Below, one piece after another: positions 20,601 to 29,671 of a DNA stretch of 46,096 nt; positions within the stretch are counted from its first letter, which is position 1; each line of letters opens with the position of its first letter. The notes beneath the pieces were generated by a model, which saw only the letters and a list, made by a program, of their open reading frames with translations, had not been told where the DNA came from and searched no databases. The stretch comes from Mesostigma viride (taxonomy: Eukaryota > Streptophyta > Mesostigmatophyceae > Mesostigmatales > Mesostigmataceae): contig RPFO01000127.1 in assembly GCA_009746045.1 (NCBI GenBank), forward strand, positions 1,055,050 through 1,101,145. Reading direction: 5' to 3'. The position numbers were made by a program, and so were the translations under genes.

Positions 20601-21259
20601 ACGCCCCCGTTCCCGGTGCCGTCGCCGCCTCCGTAGTAGAACCGCCAGCCGTCGATGTCGTCAGCAACAAGGGCAGTTGATCCGCGGGCCGATGCAGTGC
20701 GCCTGTGTTCTTGGATTCCCAGGATGGCGATATTATTGTCGATGCAGAAACCAATAAGATTGGAGACTCGATGGCACTGACAGTCGTCACTGCGCAGGCA
20801 GTGACAGCGGTCAGCGTCGGGCTGGAGCGTGCGGGCGTTGAAGGTGGCGATGACCAAGGGCGCGCGTTGACCGAAAAGGGGGGTGCAGGCGGGGGTGGGG
20901 GCGGAGATGGAGCAGGGTGGTGATGGGGGTGGGGGTGGAGGTGGTGGGGTAGGGGGGGCGGGTTGGGGACTTATGCTTTCAATCACCATTTCGATTCTTC
21001 CTGCCAACGCGTCGAGGCGACGCCGACGGTTGGCTCGGGTGGCCAGGTAGAATGAGTTTGCGTCTGCACGCATAAGAAATGCGTGCAGTCTGAGGAGGTT
21101 TCGGAGGCGGCCGCGCGAGGCGGGGCTAACCTGGCTCACTGCCGACCCGTTGCTCTCTCTCCGACAGCCCGAGGGCTGCGAAGGCAAAGGGGCGGGAAGG
21201 GGAGTTAGGCAGATCCCACTGCTAGAGCCGCGGAGCCGCGGGGCCGCGAGCGTCGTCAT
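17628..21259 (-). CDS. LINE ORF2: AP-type endonuclease plus reverse transcriptase, single frameshift
   Basis: The first frame starts at an ATG at 21259. It carries an endonuclease/exonuclease/phosphatase domain with its active-site blocks: TFNARTL, ILGIQEHR, VGYAPHSG, LLLDANATL and RSDHRIV. The second frame (from about 19511) carries the reverse transcriptase: FVDFIKAFDSV (motif A), TGVWQGCVLSPYLF (motif B), LIYADDITLI (catalytic YADD), KTEALALG and FKLLGSWL (motif E). A C-terminal region with LTYGAETWTL and LGLAGHLAR follows. The frames join around a C-rich stretch at 19465-19475, so the break is a homopolymer indel or an error. The whole would be about 1210 aa. The product nicks target DNA and primes cDNA synthesis there. 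Confidence 0.9.
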
Positions 21260-21319
21260 TGATAGGAGAGAAGGGTTCGCAGCGCGGGCTCCGGCTCAGG
21301 TGCAAAGCGAACGAATTTA

Positions 21320-22726
21320 TTAGGGGGACGGCCAAGCCTGGCAGCCATACCTGAGCTGAAGTTGCCCCGGCGGATCCCCACACGTGCTGGGGAGCAGGTG
21401 ACCGTCGATGCCGGTGGCGATGGCGGTGACGGCGGGGGCCGAGCAGGGGGGCTGGGGCGCTGGCACGGCGGTATCCATGGGGGTCGCCGTCATTGGAGGA
21501 AGGTCCTGGCCGTTAATGCGGACGATGAAGACGCCATTAAAGAGGCGGGCATAGATGCTGCACCGTAGTTGCGGGTTGGCCTGCTTGGCTGCCCGAGCCT
21601 CGTGGACCTCCGGCCGGTTCAAAGCGGCAGCCCGGGCCTCAAGCTGCTCCGGGGTATAGTAATCGTCGATGCTCAGTTGGGTATCGTGGAGGTTCCGGCG
21701 GGCCTTCTGCACCTGCAGTTTGTCCTCCTTGCGGTGGAATTCCACCAAGACAGGGGCGGTGGGGCCGCCGAGCCGTCGTGCCGTTTTGATGACGACGCTT
21801 TGGGCCACGCCGAGCTTCCCCAGGAAGGGGTCGCCCCGGAGGTAGGTGCCCAGGCGTGCATCGTTGACGTTCGAGGGGACGCCACGTACCACAATACTGC
21901 ATGAGCGAATGGGTTCGTGCATAGCATCCCTTGTGCTGGCCTTGACGGCTGTTTTGATTTCGTTGATGAGCTCCGTAGGGTTCTGAAGCGTGGCGGCATA
22001 GGTGGTCTTGGCAGGAGTTATGGAGGCGGCAAGTTGTTGCTGGAGCTGGTGGAGGAGCTGCTGCTGCTGCTGCAGCCCTGCTGCAATGTGGGTGATGGCG
22101 GAGTGGATGGAGGTGTCGGCGTGTGAGGAATGGGCGTGGTGGGTGGCGAGGTGGTTGTGGACAGGGTTGAGGGCAGCGTTGAGGAGGGGAGGGAGGCGAT
22201 CGAAGCACGTATTGGCGACTTGCTTGGCGGTGATGTTGATGGCGGCCGCAACAGTGGGGTCGGCTCCCAGGTCCAGAGAGGCCATGACAAAGCGCTCAAG
22301 GGCGCTGTCGGAAAGACGGGAGCACGTCCACCAGACTGCGAGGCAGAGGTCAGTGTCGTCGGGGTCGTCGTGGAGAAAGTCCGACAGGTGGGTAACCTGT
22401 TGGTTGCAGTCCCGGATCTCGCACTTTTTCTCGGCAGCCAGGTGCAGGATGGTGAGGGCGGCAGCTCGGGACAGGCGCATGATGGCGTTAAGGCCTGGCC
22501 ATTTGCCAGGTAAAAATGCGGCAGCTTCCTCGGCAGAAAAGGCCTCCTCGCGGGTATCCATGGCAAGGTCGCTGTTCGGCGGAGCGGTGGAGTGGAGCGG
22601 CTGGATGCTGACAGTGGCGTCCGGCATAGCGTGCAAGGGTGTTTCCAATGACGCCATGGCTTCGTCAGCGAGTTGGTGCAGGGCCGCGGACGCTTGTGAT
22701 TGCTGGGATGAGTCGTATTCCGCCAT
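21320..22726 (-). CDS. LINE ORF1 protein, intact, 468 aa
   Basis: The frame begins MAEYDSSQQSQASAALHQL at an ATG at 22726 and ends about 60 bases before the ORF2 start. The N-terminal half is helical, with a Gln-rich coiled-coil-like segment (GLQQQQQLLHQLQQQL, around residues 220-240). The C-terminal half has an RRM-like core (CSIVVRGVPSNVNDARLG then VLVEFHRKEDKLQ) and a LSIDDYYTPEQLEAR segment like the L1 ORF1p C-terminal domain. It probably trimerises and binds the element RNA. It is related in layout, but clearly diverged in sequence, from the ORF1 of the neighbouring ORF1-only element. Confidence 0.8.
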   Translation of the reverse strand: MAEYDSSQQSQASAALHQLADEAMASLETPLHAMPDATVSIQPLHSTAPPNSDLAMDTREEAFSAEEAAAFLPGKWPGLNAIMRLSRAAALTILHLAAEKKCEIRDCNQQVTHLSDFLHDDPDDTDLCLAVWWTCSRLSDSALERFVMASLDLGADPTVAAAINITAKQVANTCFDRLPPLLNAALNPVHNHLATHHAHSSHADTSIHSAITHIAAGLQQQQQLLHQLQQQLAASITPAKTTYAATLQNPTELINEIKTAVKASTRDAMHEPIRSCSIVVRGVPSNVNDARLGTYLRGDPFLGKLGVAQSVVIKTARRLGGPTAPVLVEFHRKEDKLQVQKARRNLHDTQLSIDDYYTPEQLEARAAALNRPEVHEARAAKQANPQLRCSIYARLFNGVFIVRINGQDLPPMTATPMDTAVPAPQPPCSAPAVTAIATGIDGHLLPSTCGDPPGQLQLRYGCQAWPSP

Positions 22727-22739
22727 ATCGAGCTGAAAA

Positions 22740-23247
22740 AACAGCGATATTTGCTGGGCAGGGCGGTGCCGGTATCTTCGGAAATATTGAGCGATAGCTG
22801 TAGAAAATTATATCAGCGTGTTCGTCTTCAAAAGACGAGTCTAATGCAACCAACCCGATGAAGTTTCATGGCCGGAGTCAAAAGTTATGAGCATTCTCGT
22901 ATATTGCAACAGCGATATTTGCTGGGCAGGGCGGTGCCGGTATCTTCGGAAATATTGAGCGATAGCTGTAGAAAATTATATCAGCGTGTTCGTCTTCAAA
23001 AGACGAGTCTAATGCAACCAACCCGATGAAATTTCATGGCCGGAGTCAAAAGTTATGAGCATTCTCGTATATTGCAACAGCGATATTTGCTGGGCAGGGC
23101 GGTGCCGGTATCTTCGGAAATATTGAGAGATAGCTGTACATAGAAAATTATATCAGCGTGTTCGTCTTCAAAAGACGCGTCTAATGCAACCAACCCGATG
23201 AAATTTCATGGCCGGAGTCAAAAGTTATGAGCATTCTCGTATATTGC
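22740..23247 (-). repeat. Three tandem 168-bp LINE 5' UTR monomers
   Basis: Near-identical units begin (plus-strand reading) at AACAGCGATATTTGC, positions 22740, 22908 and 23076. The third carries a 4-base insertion. Each unit contains ATTATATCAGCGTG and a perfect 6-base inverted repeat CGTCTTCAAAAGACG. Related single copies head both ORF1-only elements (near 17060 and 31560). The arrangement resembles the promoter monomers of mouse L1, and each unit is likely to carry a start site for element transcription. Confidence 0.85.
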
Positions 23248-23380
23248 ATTCCGTCACATCATCCTCATAGGTTAGGCACCCTACTCCACTGGCCACCTGC
23301 CATGAGTACTCCTATGCAGGCCATCCATCAGCATTCCCACGGCCCCAGGAGGGCTGGCCCAACTGCGAAAACGGCCGGAG

Positions 23381-24082
23381 CTACAAACTAGGGTTGTACC
23401 GAATAGTGTTCCGAATACCGAATATCCCCCGAATACCGAACCGAACACCGAATTTGTTCAGTATACGGCGAACGGTTTGTCCGTCCGAATATATTCGGTA
23501 TCGGTATCGGGAGGCAAGCTCTACTTTCGAACATGTTCGGTATCGCAATCGGGACACCCAACTATTCGACGAATATATTCGCAGTTCCGAATATCGAATA
23601 GTAGTACCCCTACTAGCGGGCGGCGCAGCCTCCAGCCTCCACTCACCAGCTGGCGCGGTCATGCCTCCGCCGACTCGGAGGTAGGCCAACGCCCAAAAGC
23701 TGAATGCACTATGCAAGGAAGGCAATTGTGCTAGTCTAAGTATTAAACATAAGTGTGTCTAATTGATATAATTGATACAATATAATTAATATAAGTCTCA
23801 TTAATATAATTGATACAAGTTGTCTACCTAATACGTTGTAGCGAAAATAGTAGCTACTGTCGTCATTATTCGATCGGCGTCCGAATAGTTCGGAGAACTA
23901 TTCGGTGTTCGATTCGGGAAGGGCCCTTCAGCTCCGAACATATTCGGTCAAATATTCGGTATCTGTATCGGGAGGCAAGCTCTACCTCCAAATATATTCG
24001 GCATCGGGTTCGGGGCACCCCCTTGGTCCGAGTATCCGATTCGGCAAGCCAAAACGCTATTCGGTACAACCCTACTACAAAC
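23381..24082. mobile_element. hAT-like non-autonomous DNA transposon, 686 bp, with 8-bp target duplication
   Basis: The element (23389-24074) is flanked by an identical 8-bp direct repeat CTACAAAC (23381-23388 and 24075-24082). Its ends are terminal inverted repeats starting TAGGGTTGTACCGAATAG, 18 bases perfect and a few more with one mismatch. Both arms are packed with CCGAATA/TATTCGG motifs of the kind hAT transposases bind near their termini. The arms also share a direct repeat around GGAGGCAAGCTCTAC (about 23511 and 23971). There is no transposase frame. The TIR start, 8-bp duplication and subterminal motifs together fit the hAT superfamily. Confidence 0.88.
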
Positions 24083-24159
24083 CGTATTACAAACTGTGCT
24101 GTAAAATAGCTCAGCCCACCTCGCTGATGGTTTTGACTGCATGACACTTTACTGCTTAG

Positions 24160-24210
24160 CAAGGCACCGTGACTCCCCAACGGGACTGGGTGTATTACTA
24201 ATGCTTTCGC
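24160..24210 (+). mobile_element. Possible LINE 3' end relic
   Basis: The phrase GTGACTCCCCAACGGGA followed by an AT-rich TATTACTAAT is the reverse complement of the motif next to LINE tails at 29140 and 29715. It is only about 50 bases long, so this is a weak call of a truncated element in the plus orientation. Confidence 0.35.
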
Positions 24211-24265
24211 GACCCCTATTACAGGTGGTTGGATTCCGCTTTGATATTGCGTGGGGTGGGCTCCG

Positions 24266-25513
24266 CTAGCTGCCACCCTGCAGGGACCACGCGGCCATCA
24301 CGTGCCTGCTGTCCGAATTCACAAATCCCATCAGGCTGACTGTCGCGTACAGCTGTCCCGCCAGCACCTGTAGGCCCGAGAACACCTCAAACGCGTGCCC
24401 GCGCGGTGAGCGTATGGGCACGTTCAGCGCGTGATGTGCGCGCTTTCCCGGTCCGCGCCGGTCAATGAACCGCTCGCGGCCGCTACGGAGGTCCCACACG
24501 GCCATTCCCGCCCCTGTGCCGGCGAACAGAAACCCCTCCCAAGCGCACAGGGACCGGATGTCGCGACACCAGAGATTGTGAAGGCATGTCGGGCGGGCCA
24601 GGTCGGCGATATCCCATACTTGGATCCCCGAGGCGTTGGAGGAGGCGAACAGCCGATTGCCAGAGACCGTGAGGGTGGGAGAATCGAGCGTCCCCCCGAA
24701 GCAGATGGGGTCAGCGTCCAAGGCGTTGGTGTTCCAGGCCTTTATGCCCGCATCAAATGCGTGAAACAGGCGATATTCATCCGCGGCGATGAAGTCACTT
24801 TCCAGCTCTTGCTCTCTCGAACCCTGGACGACCCGTTCCATCACAGGGGGCCGTTGCTCGTCTGAGATGTCCCACGCGACGATGCACCCAAACGAGTTGC
24901 ACACAAACAAACGGGAAGGACCGCTCACGACCATGCGATAGACGGGCGACAGGATACCACCGATGTGCAAGCAGAGGGGATGGTTCTGCTCAGGGGGGAA
25001 GACGCCAGCATCATCGATGCGCCACACAAACATCTCAATGCCCATCGCGACTAAAAATAGACGAGACCCGCTGGCGGCGAGAGCGGTGATGGGAAAGCCC
25101 GTTCGCACCACGTGTTCGCACCGCAACGCGCCGGACCGGGTGCGAGACGACGTATTCCAGATACGCAGGCAGTCTTCCTCCACGACAGTGCTGAACAACC
25201 GGGAACCGCTCGAAGTCAGCCCGGTGACGATCCCCGTGTGACCTCGCGCCTTCGTAGGCTTTAGTATGCGCTGTTCGTATTTCATCAGCTGAATGCCCAC
25301 AGCGAACTGTGAGAGGGTTGCTGGGAACTTCGCGACGCGATTCCAACGGCGGCAGACGCTAGACGCGACGCCAAAGTCTTTCGGGGATGGCAGACAGCTG
25401 AGGATGCGTGCCAGCACGGCGTCATCTAGGTGGGAAAAAAGATCGAGGTTCAATTCGTTTCCAGCCGATGCCATCGATTCTTCCGCGTCACTTGTGGCAT
25501 GGAGTTTATCCAT
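24266..25513 (-). CDS. F-box protein with WD40-like repeats, intronless, 415 aa
   Basis: The N-terminal F-box is at about residues 26-61 (FSHLDDAVLARILSCLPSPK, then ASSVCRRWNRVA). It fits the LxxxLPxxD/VCRRW pattern that binds Skp1. Six or so degenerate beta-propeller blades follow, each ending in a WD-like step: IWNTSSRTRSG, VWRIDDAG, AWDISDE, AWNTNALDAD, VWDIADLARP, VWDLRSGRE. The protein would be a substrate receptor of an SCF ubiquitin ligase, with the propeller choosing the target; the target is unknown. The ATG at 25513 is the first in frame and precedes the F-box by a normal distance. There are no introns, unlike the genes on either side. It is transcribed divergently from the HSF-like gene at 26217. 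Confidence 0.85.
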   Translation of the reverse strand: MDKLHATSDAEESMASAGNELNLDLFSHLDDAVLARILSCLPSPKDFGVASSVCRRWNRVAKFPATLSQFAVGIQLMKYEQRILKPTKARGHTGIVTGLTSSGSRLFSTVVEEDCLRIWNTSSRTRSGALRCEHVVRTGFPITALAASGSRLFLVAMGIEMFVWRIDDAGVFPPEQNHPLCLHIGGILSPVYRMVVSGPSRLFVCNSFGCIVAWDISDEQRPPVMERVVQGSREQELESDFIAADEYRLFHAFDAGIKAWNTNALDADPICFGGTLDSPTLTVSGNRLFASSNASGIQVWDIADLARPTCLHNLWCRDIRSLCAWEGFLFAGTGAGMAVWDLRSGRERFIDRRGPGKRAHHALNVPIRSPRGHAFEVFSGLQVLAGQLYATVSLMGFVNSDSRHVMAAWSLQGGS

Positions 25514-26216
25514 CGTAAGTAAATCCCGGCGGCCGAAAATTCAAGCAGCAAGGAATTTGCACGGGCTGCTTCACTGTTCTCCCTAGAAACCACTGGCTGG
25601 AGTCCCACGATCGGAAATTCGATGTAAAGCGCAAGATCAGCAGCCGCAACAGCAGAATGTTTGCCTCATCACCTTACTTGTACGCTCGACCTGAATTCCA
25701 GCGGCGCGAGGCAGCAAATTTCGAGGAATTTGATGAAGCTGGGGACGGCGTGGGACGCGGTGAAGCTAAGGTTATGCGCTGGTAAGCACAGGCAAGCTCA
25801 CAATAGAGAGTTTTGCAGAAGCTTTAGATTTACATTCGACATGAACTCCTCACTGCAGCAAAATGGAGCACAAGACACAAGACAAGGACTTACACAAGAC
25901 TCGATTTGCGCGCGACAGCGCTGGCATGGCATGCCCTGCGTCTCGCGCCATCCGCTCATGGCCAGCGCGGCGCGGCGGTGCAAGTGCGGGTACCTAGGTG
26001 TCACGAGCACCTGCGGCAACCCGCACTTGTGTCACCTCTGTTACTGGGTTACCGGGCTACAGGCCTACGGCTTCCGGAAGGTCGCGCGTCCGAGTGATGC
26101 AGAACCGGGTGCACGCACAAATAGACACAGCAAAAAGACGTGGAGCTTACACAACACCGCTGGAGGCCTGCAGTTGCTTTTCCGCGATGGCACCTTCCGG
26201 TCCAATTGAGCGTGCC
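25514..26216. promoter_or_regulatory. Shared upstream region of divergent F-box and HSF-like genes
   Basis: About 700 bases separate the two divergent starts, so promoters and both 5' UTRs must lie here or nearby. A GAAAATTC at 25534-25541 fits a minimal two-unit heat-shock element (GAAnnTTC), but a match this short is expected by chance fairly often. A short frame near 26000-26095 is Cys-rich and contains LQAYGFRKV, which looks like a piece of an HSF domain. I found no splice sites linking it to the gene downstream. Confidence 0.35.
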
Positions 26217-28267
26217 ATGGAGGTCAGCAACACAGCCCAACACGTCGGCGATGGCGGATGCCTCTGCGATAAGTGTAAAACATTTATCAAATTTTCTCCT
26301 GAAGTACTTGAAAAATACTCAAATAAAAAAATGCCGAAATTTATTCTATATGCCCTATTGCTGGCCGGTGATGAGGTACTGGGGACAGTTATCAAACTTT
26401 TAACAGAAGATGGAAGTAGAGTATTTATCGACAAAACAAAATTTTCACAGAAAGTGGTTGAATTGAAGAAGAAGATGGGTGAGAAAGCATATAAACAAAA
26501 ATATGGGTATGACCAGGATGACGTCAACAAGGTGGCTGAATTCAAGATGAAGATGGGTGAGGAAGCATATAAACAGAAATATTATGGGTATGACCAGGAT
26601 GACGTCGACAGCTTCATCCGGCTACTTAACGAGTGGGTAAGTACCTCAAACGTGCCTCCTCCCCCGCTTTTAATTTCATGATTAATACGGTTTGCTTCTG
26701 ACTTCAACGGCGATTCCCTTCGGAGTTTCGAATTATATGTAGTTTATATAGTTTGAAACGTCTTGGTTTTAGGTTTCAGTCTTGCGCTAGTCGAAAAGTC
26801 CCTCTTCGGTCTCTCCGCATTTGGTCTTTACGAATGCCATATCCATTGCCCATCGGGCACTGACAATCCCCTTTGCCTCCCGGTAGTGACATCACGCCTT
26901 GTTGTCAAGATGCTTATCATTTCTCCCTGTTGGCTGCCTACCGCGTGCATGGTATGTATCCGTGTATGCTTGCCCTTCTCTTGCAGGGGTGGAGTAAAGT
27001 CCCCCGCGTTGAGGGGGAGTTTCACAACCCCTATTTGGCACGCGGCAAGGATCACGTATTGGCGTACCGGGCAACACGCGAAGACAAGAAGAAGCGCGGC
27101 AAGAAGCTGGATGCCAGTTCGGCCGCCCACAGGGACAAGCTGCAGTGCCTCGAGCACGAGCTCGCTGCGGTGAAGGCGGACAACGCCGCGATCAAGGCGG
27201 ACCTTGACAAGACAAAGGCCATGGTGGAGGAGCAGTCCCGGGCGTTCCAGGAGCAGTCGCGCCTAGTAAATGGGCTGCTACGAAACCAGGAGGTGCTGCA
27301 ACTCCAGCTGCAACCATTCGGTGAGCATGATCACGAGGAAGAGCTCCGGGAACTGGAGGTGTGGGCGCAGAGGGCACAGAGGGCGCGCCAGCGCTGCCAA
27401 GGCGACGGTCAGCGCTCCGGCCAGCTCGAGCAGCGGCTGGGATCTCAGCAGCATCAGCTGCAGCATTTTGCAAGGGAAGTGGCCCAGAACATGGATGTGG
27501 TCGCCTTGGCTGACAAGATGGAGCGCGTGATCGCCGCATACGGGGAGCAGCGCGGCACTGCAACGGGAGGCAAGCGGGGACAGGGCGACCTCCCGCCGGC
27601 AGGTGAACCCCTGCTGGCATCCGGCGCGCCCAACCCCAAGAGGGCACGCCTCTCGGGTGAAGCGACGCCGCTGGCCCCTCCCTCAATCCCGTCTGGTGTG
27701 GGCGACATGGGAACTGGCCGGCACCCGCCGCCTTTCCCACCAATCCCGTCTTTCCCACCAAGCCCGCCCGTACCCCCAAACAACCAGTCACCTTCTGCCA
27801 CAGTGCTGCAAGATCTGGCGCCGGTGAATGGCGACCCTAGCAACAGCGGCTTTGACGCAGCAGGGGTCAGCGTGGCCTTGCCCGTTGTGAGTGGCACGGG
27901 CTACCTGGCAGAGGGCGGTGTTGGTGGCGGCATGGACGCGGGCGCCAGCACCACAATGCAGGTATCGGTGCCCCAGCCCTCTTCCCCGTTCGACACTTTC
28001 CTGCCCCCCAACTACCTCTCGTCCCTGTTTGCGGACGAGGCAGGCGCAAGCGGCACGATGGATGAGTGGTCGCTGGTGCTGATCGCGCACAGTAGCCCGC
28101 ATGGGGGCCAAGTCGGCATGGAGGTCCCCTTCAGGGCGGCGGACGACGACCTGTTTGGGTCCCTCAACGACGACACGCTTCTCTGTGCGGAAAATGTGTG
28201 GTACAGTCGCCCCTGCGGTGCGGGCACCAGTGGCGTAACCACGTACGGGGATTTCTACAAGAATTAG
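26217..28267 (+). CDS. Heat-shock-factor-like transcription factor, two exons, about 566 aa
   Basis: Exon 1 is 26217-26636 (donor GTAAGT) and exon 2 is 26987-28267 (acceptor CTCTTGCAG), joined in phase 0. The junction restores an HSF-type DNA-binding domain. MPKFILYALL leads into DGSRVFIDKTKFSQKVV, then SFIRLLNEW and GWSKVPRVEGEFHNPYLARG, compared with the family SFVRQLNxYGFRKV and F.NP.F.RGQ pattern. A coiled coil follows (about residues 190-240, LECEHELAAVKADN type heptads), matching the HSF trimerisation region. The long C-terminal half is rich in Pro, Ser and Gly with acidic patches (ADDDLFGSLNDDT), as in activation domains. HSFs trimerise and bind GAA-unit heat-shock elements. An oddity is a 26-residue tandem duplication inside the DNA-binding domain, described separately. 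The N-terminal C-x2-C (CLCDKC) is not typical of the family. Confidence 0.7.
26454..26612 (+). repeat. In-frame 78-bp tandem duplication inside the HSF DNA-binding domain
   Basis: Copy 1 starts at 26454 and copy 2 at 26532. Both code for KKMGEKAYKQKYGYDQDD-like text, the second with one extra codon (KYYGYDQDDVD). The copies are about 85 percent identical at the base level by eye. The duplication sits between the strand carrying FIDKTKFSQKV and the helix SFIRLLNEW, where HSFs normally have a short turn (PKYFKHNN). Confidence 0.85.
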
Positions 28268-29112
28268 AGTGAGTTCGGGGGGTGGCGGGTGGGGCAGCTG
28301 CCACCCGTGCCAATCTCTGCCGCCTGCGAGAAGCACGCATTTTTCGGCGCAAGCTTCCTCCCCCGAGGCCTTGCCTGCGCGGGCGAGTGTGCCTGGCCGT
28401 GACATGGCAACTGCAGCAGGTACCAACGGCGGTGTCAATGGCCCCCACGAGCCGGGAGGTCTCGCCCACTGTACATCATTATACTGGGGTAGGCAAGCTG
28501 TTTATTATTAGGTCAAACTTTCGCCTGCGACGGGGTTCCATGGGTTGCGGCATGGAAACTGTCCGGGGCCGCACCAGAGAGTTTCTCCGGTTGGCTTCGC
28601 CGCGCCTGAGTTTACCATTATTTGCCTTTTTTTTGGCAGCAGCAACGCTGCGTGCGGGTGCCTTGGCCGGACACCATGGCCACCCATGCACGCCTATCAA
28701 TAAATAGCACATGCCAGGAAGCTATTTGGTTACTTCCGTCTGGCATTGACACCGGTGGCATGTCAGCGACGTGGCATTCCAAGGCAGTGTTTATAAGTTC
28801 TTTGTTTAAGTTTTGTTTATTTTCCTGGCACTTGGTGGGATAACCAATCGTTTGTTTCTCTGAGTACTTAATACTTGTTCACGCTCGCAACTAATTCCGC
28901 TGAATTGTTTTGGGGGGTTCAGGCTATAAGCCCGGAAATTTGGTGCGGTGCACATGGGAGTGATGTGCACAGGAGTGACCCGCGTCGGACTTTGTAGGGT
29001 CGCAAAATTTCCCTGATAAGGATCGGCATGGCACGGAAACACTAGACCGTACTACCACATCGCTGGTATTCAACAAATTCATTGCATGTTCAGGCCGTCC
29101 TTTAATGTTCAG
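28268..29112. other. 3' flank of the HSF-like gene, no further gene
   Basis: An AATAAA occurs at about 28700 (CAATAAATAG) and could serve as a poly(A) signal for the HSF-like transcript. The rest has only short frames without domains. A Lys/Arg-rich antisense frame at 28479-28712 is not supported by anything else. Confidence 0.35.
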
Positions 29113-29660
29113 GAATTAATTAATTAATTAGACTCGTGCTCCCGTTGGGGAGTCACGGAGCATTAACCCCGATGGATGGATGGATGGGTGCAAACAGGCC
29201 TACCGGTCTAATCTATCTACATCAGCTACCTACAACATCTATCTAAAGCCAACAACAGCACGCTACCCTAGGGGAGCTGTCTGGCGTGCCTCCCGCGGGT
29301 TTGCACACGCGGGCGCTTCCCCACGGTTCAGGAATGGAGGAGGAAATGTACGGTGCGAAATGTTTTTCAGGGCACAAATCGTGGCTTTGGGAGTGGCAGT
29401 GGATGAGACTGCTTCGGTCCTGCTCATGGTCCGTACGTCAGCCACTCCCACGGTTACAAAATAATAATAATAATAAATGCATTAAAAAGAGCATATTATA
29501 AATGCATTAAAAAGAGCATATTATAAATGCATTAAATGCAAATTTATAGCATGCTCCCCAGCAGTTTAAAGCGATCACGAAACGGGACCTCCGTCCCGTC
29601 TAGCAGGGCCGTGGCAGCGGCGGGCGACTGGAAGCCCCAATCACCATAGCTAGCCTCGAT
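29113..29660 (-). mobile_element. LINE fragment with RT remnant and (TTAA)n tail
   Basis: An ATTA-repeat tail at 29116-29131 adjoins the motif CTCCCGTTGGGGAGTCACGG. At the other end, the minus strand at about 29640-29545 reads AATALLDGTEVPFRDRF then KLLGS, matching the motif E region of the LINE ORF2 (FKLLGSWL). The middle carries no readable frame. It is a rearranged or truncated relic. Confidence 0.55.
29462..29545. repeat. 24-25-bp tandem repeat, AT-rich, three copies
   Basis: After a short ATA/TAA run, the unit AAATGCATTAAAAAG followed by AGCATATTAT occurs three times, the last partial. It lies inside the LINE relic. Confidence 0.75.
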
Positions 29661-29671
29661 CAGTTTTGACA

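Larger units (their letters stand above)
17523..23303 (-). mobile_element. Near-intact full-length LINE with 12-bp target duplication
   Basis: A perfect 12-bp direct repeat GCCACCTGCCAT (17523-17534 and 23292-23303) brackets a 5757-bp element. From its 5' end, on the minus strand, it has about 45 unique bases, three tandem 168-bp 5' UTR monomers, ORF1 (22726-21320), ORF2 with endonuclease and reverse transcriptase (21259-17628), and a short 3' UTR ending in an ATTA-repeat tail at 17534. Only one frameshift is visible. The intact target duplication and almost intact coding capacity point to a recent insertion. Confidence 0.9.

Noticed and set aside
22002-22736. 244-aa plus-strand ORF
   Set aside because: It is antisense to the intact LINE ORF1.
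23394-23734. Arg/Tyr/Ser-rich ORFs in the hAT-like element
   Set aside because: They are by-products of the repeated CCGAATA/TATTCGG motifs and there is no transposase similarity.
27192-27791. 199-aa minus-strand ORF
   Set aside because: It is antisense to the Pro-rich part of the HSF-like exon 2 and has no domain.
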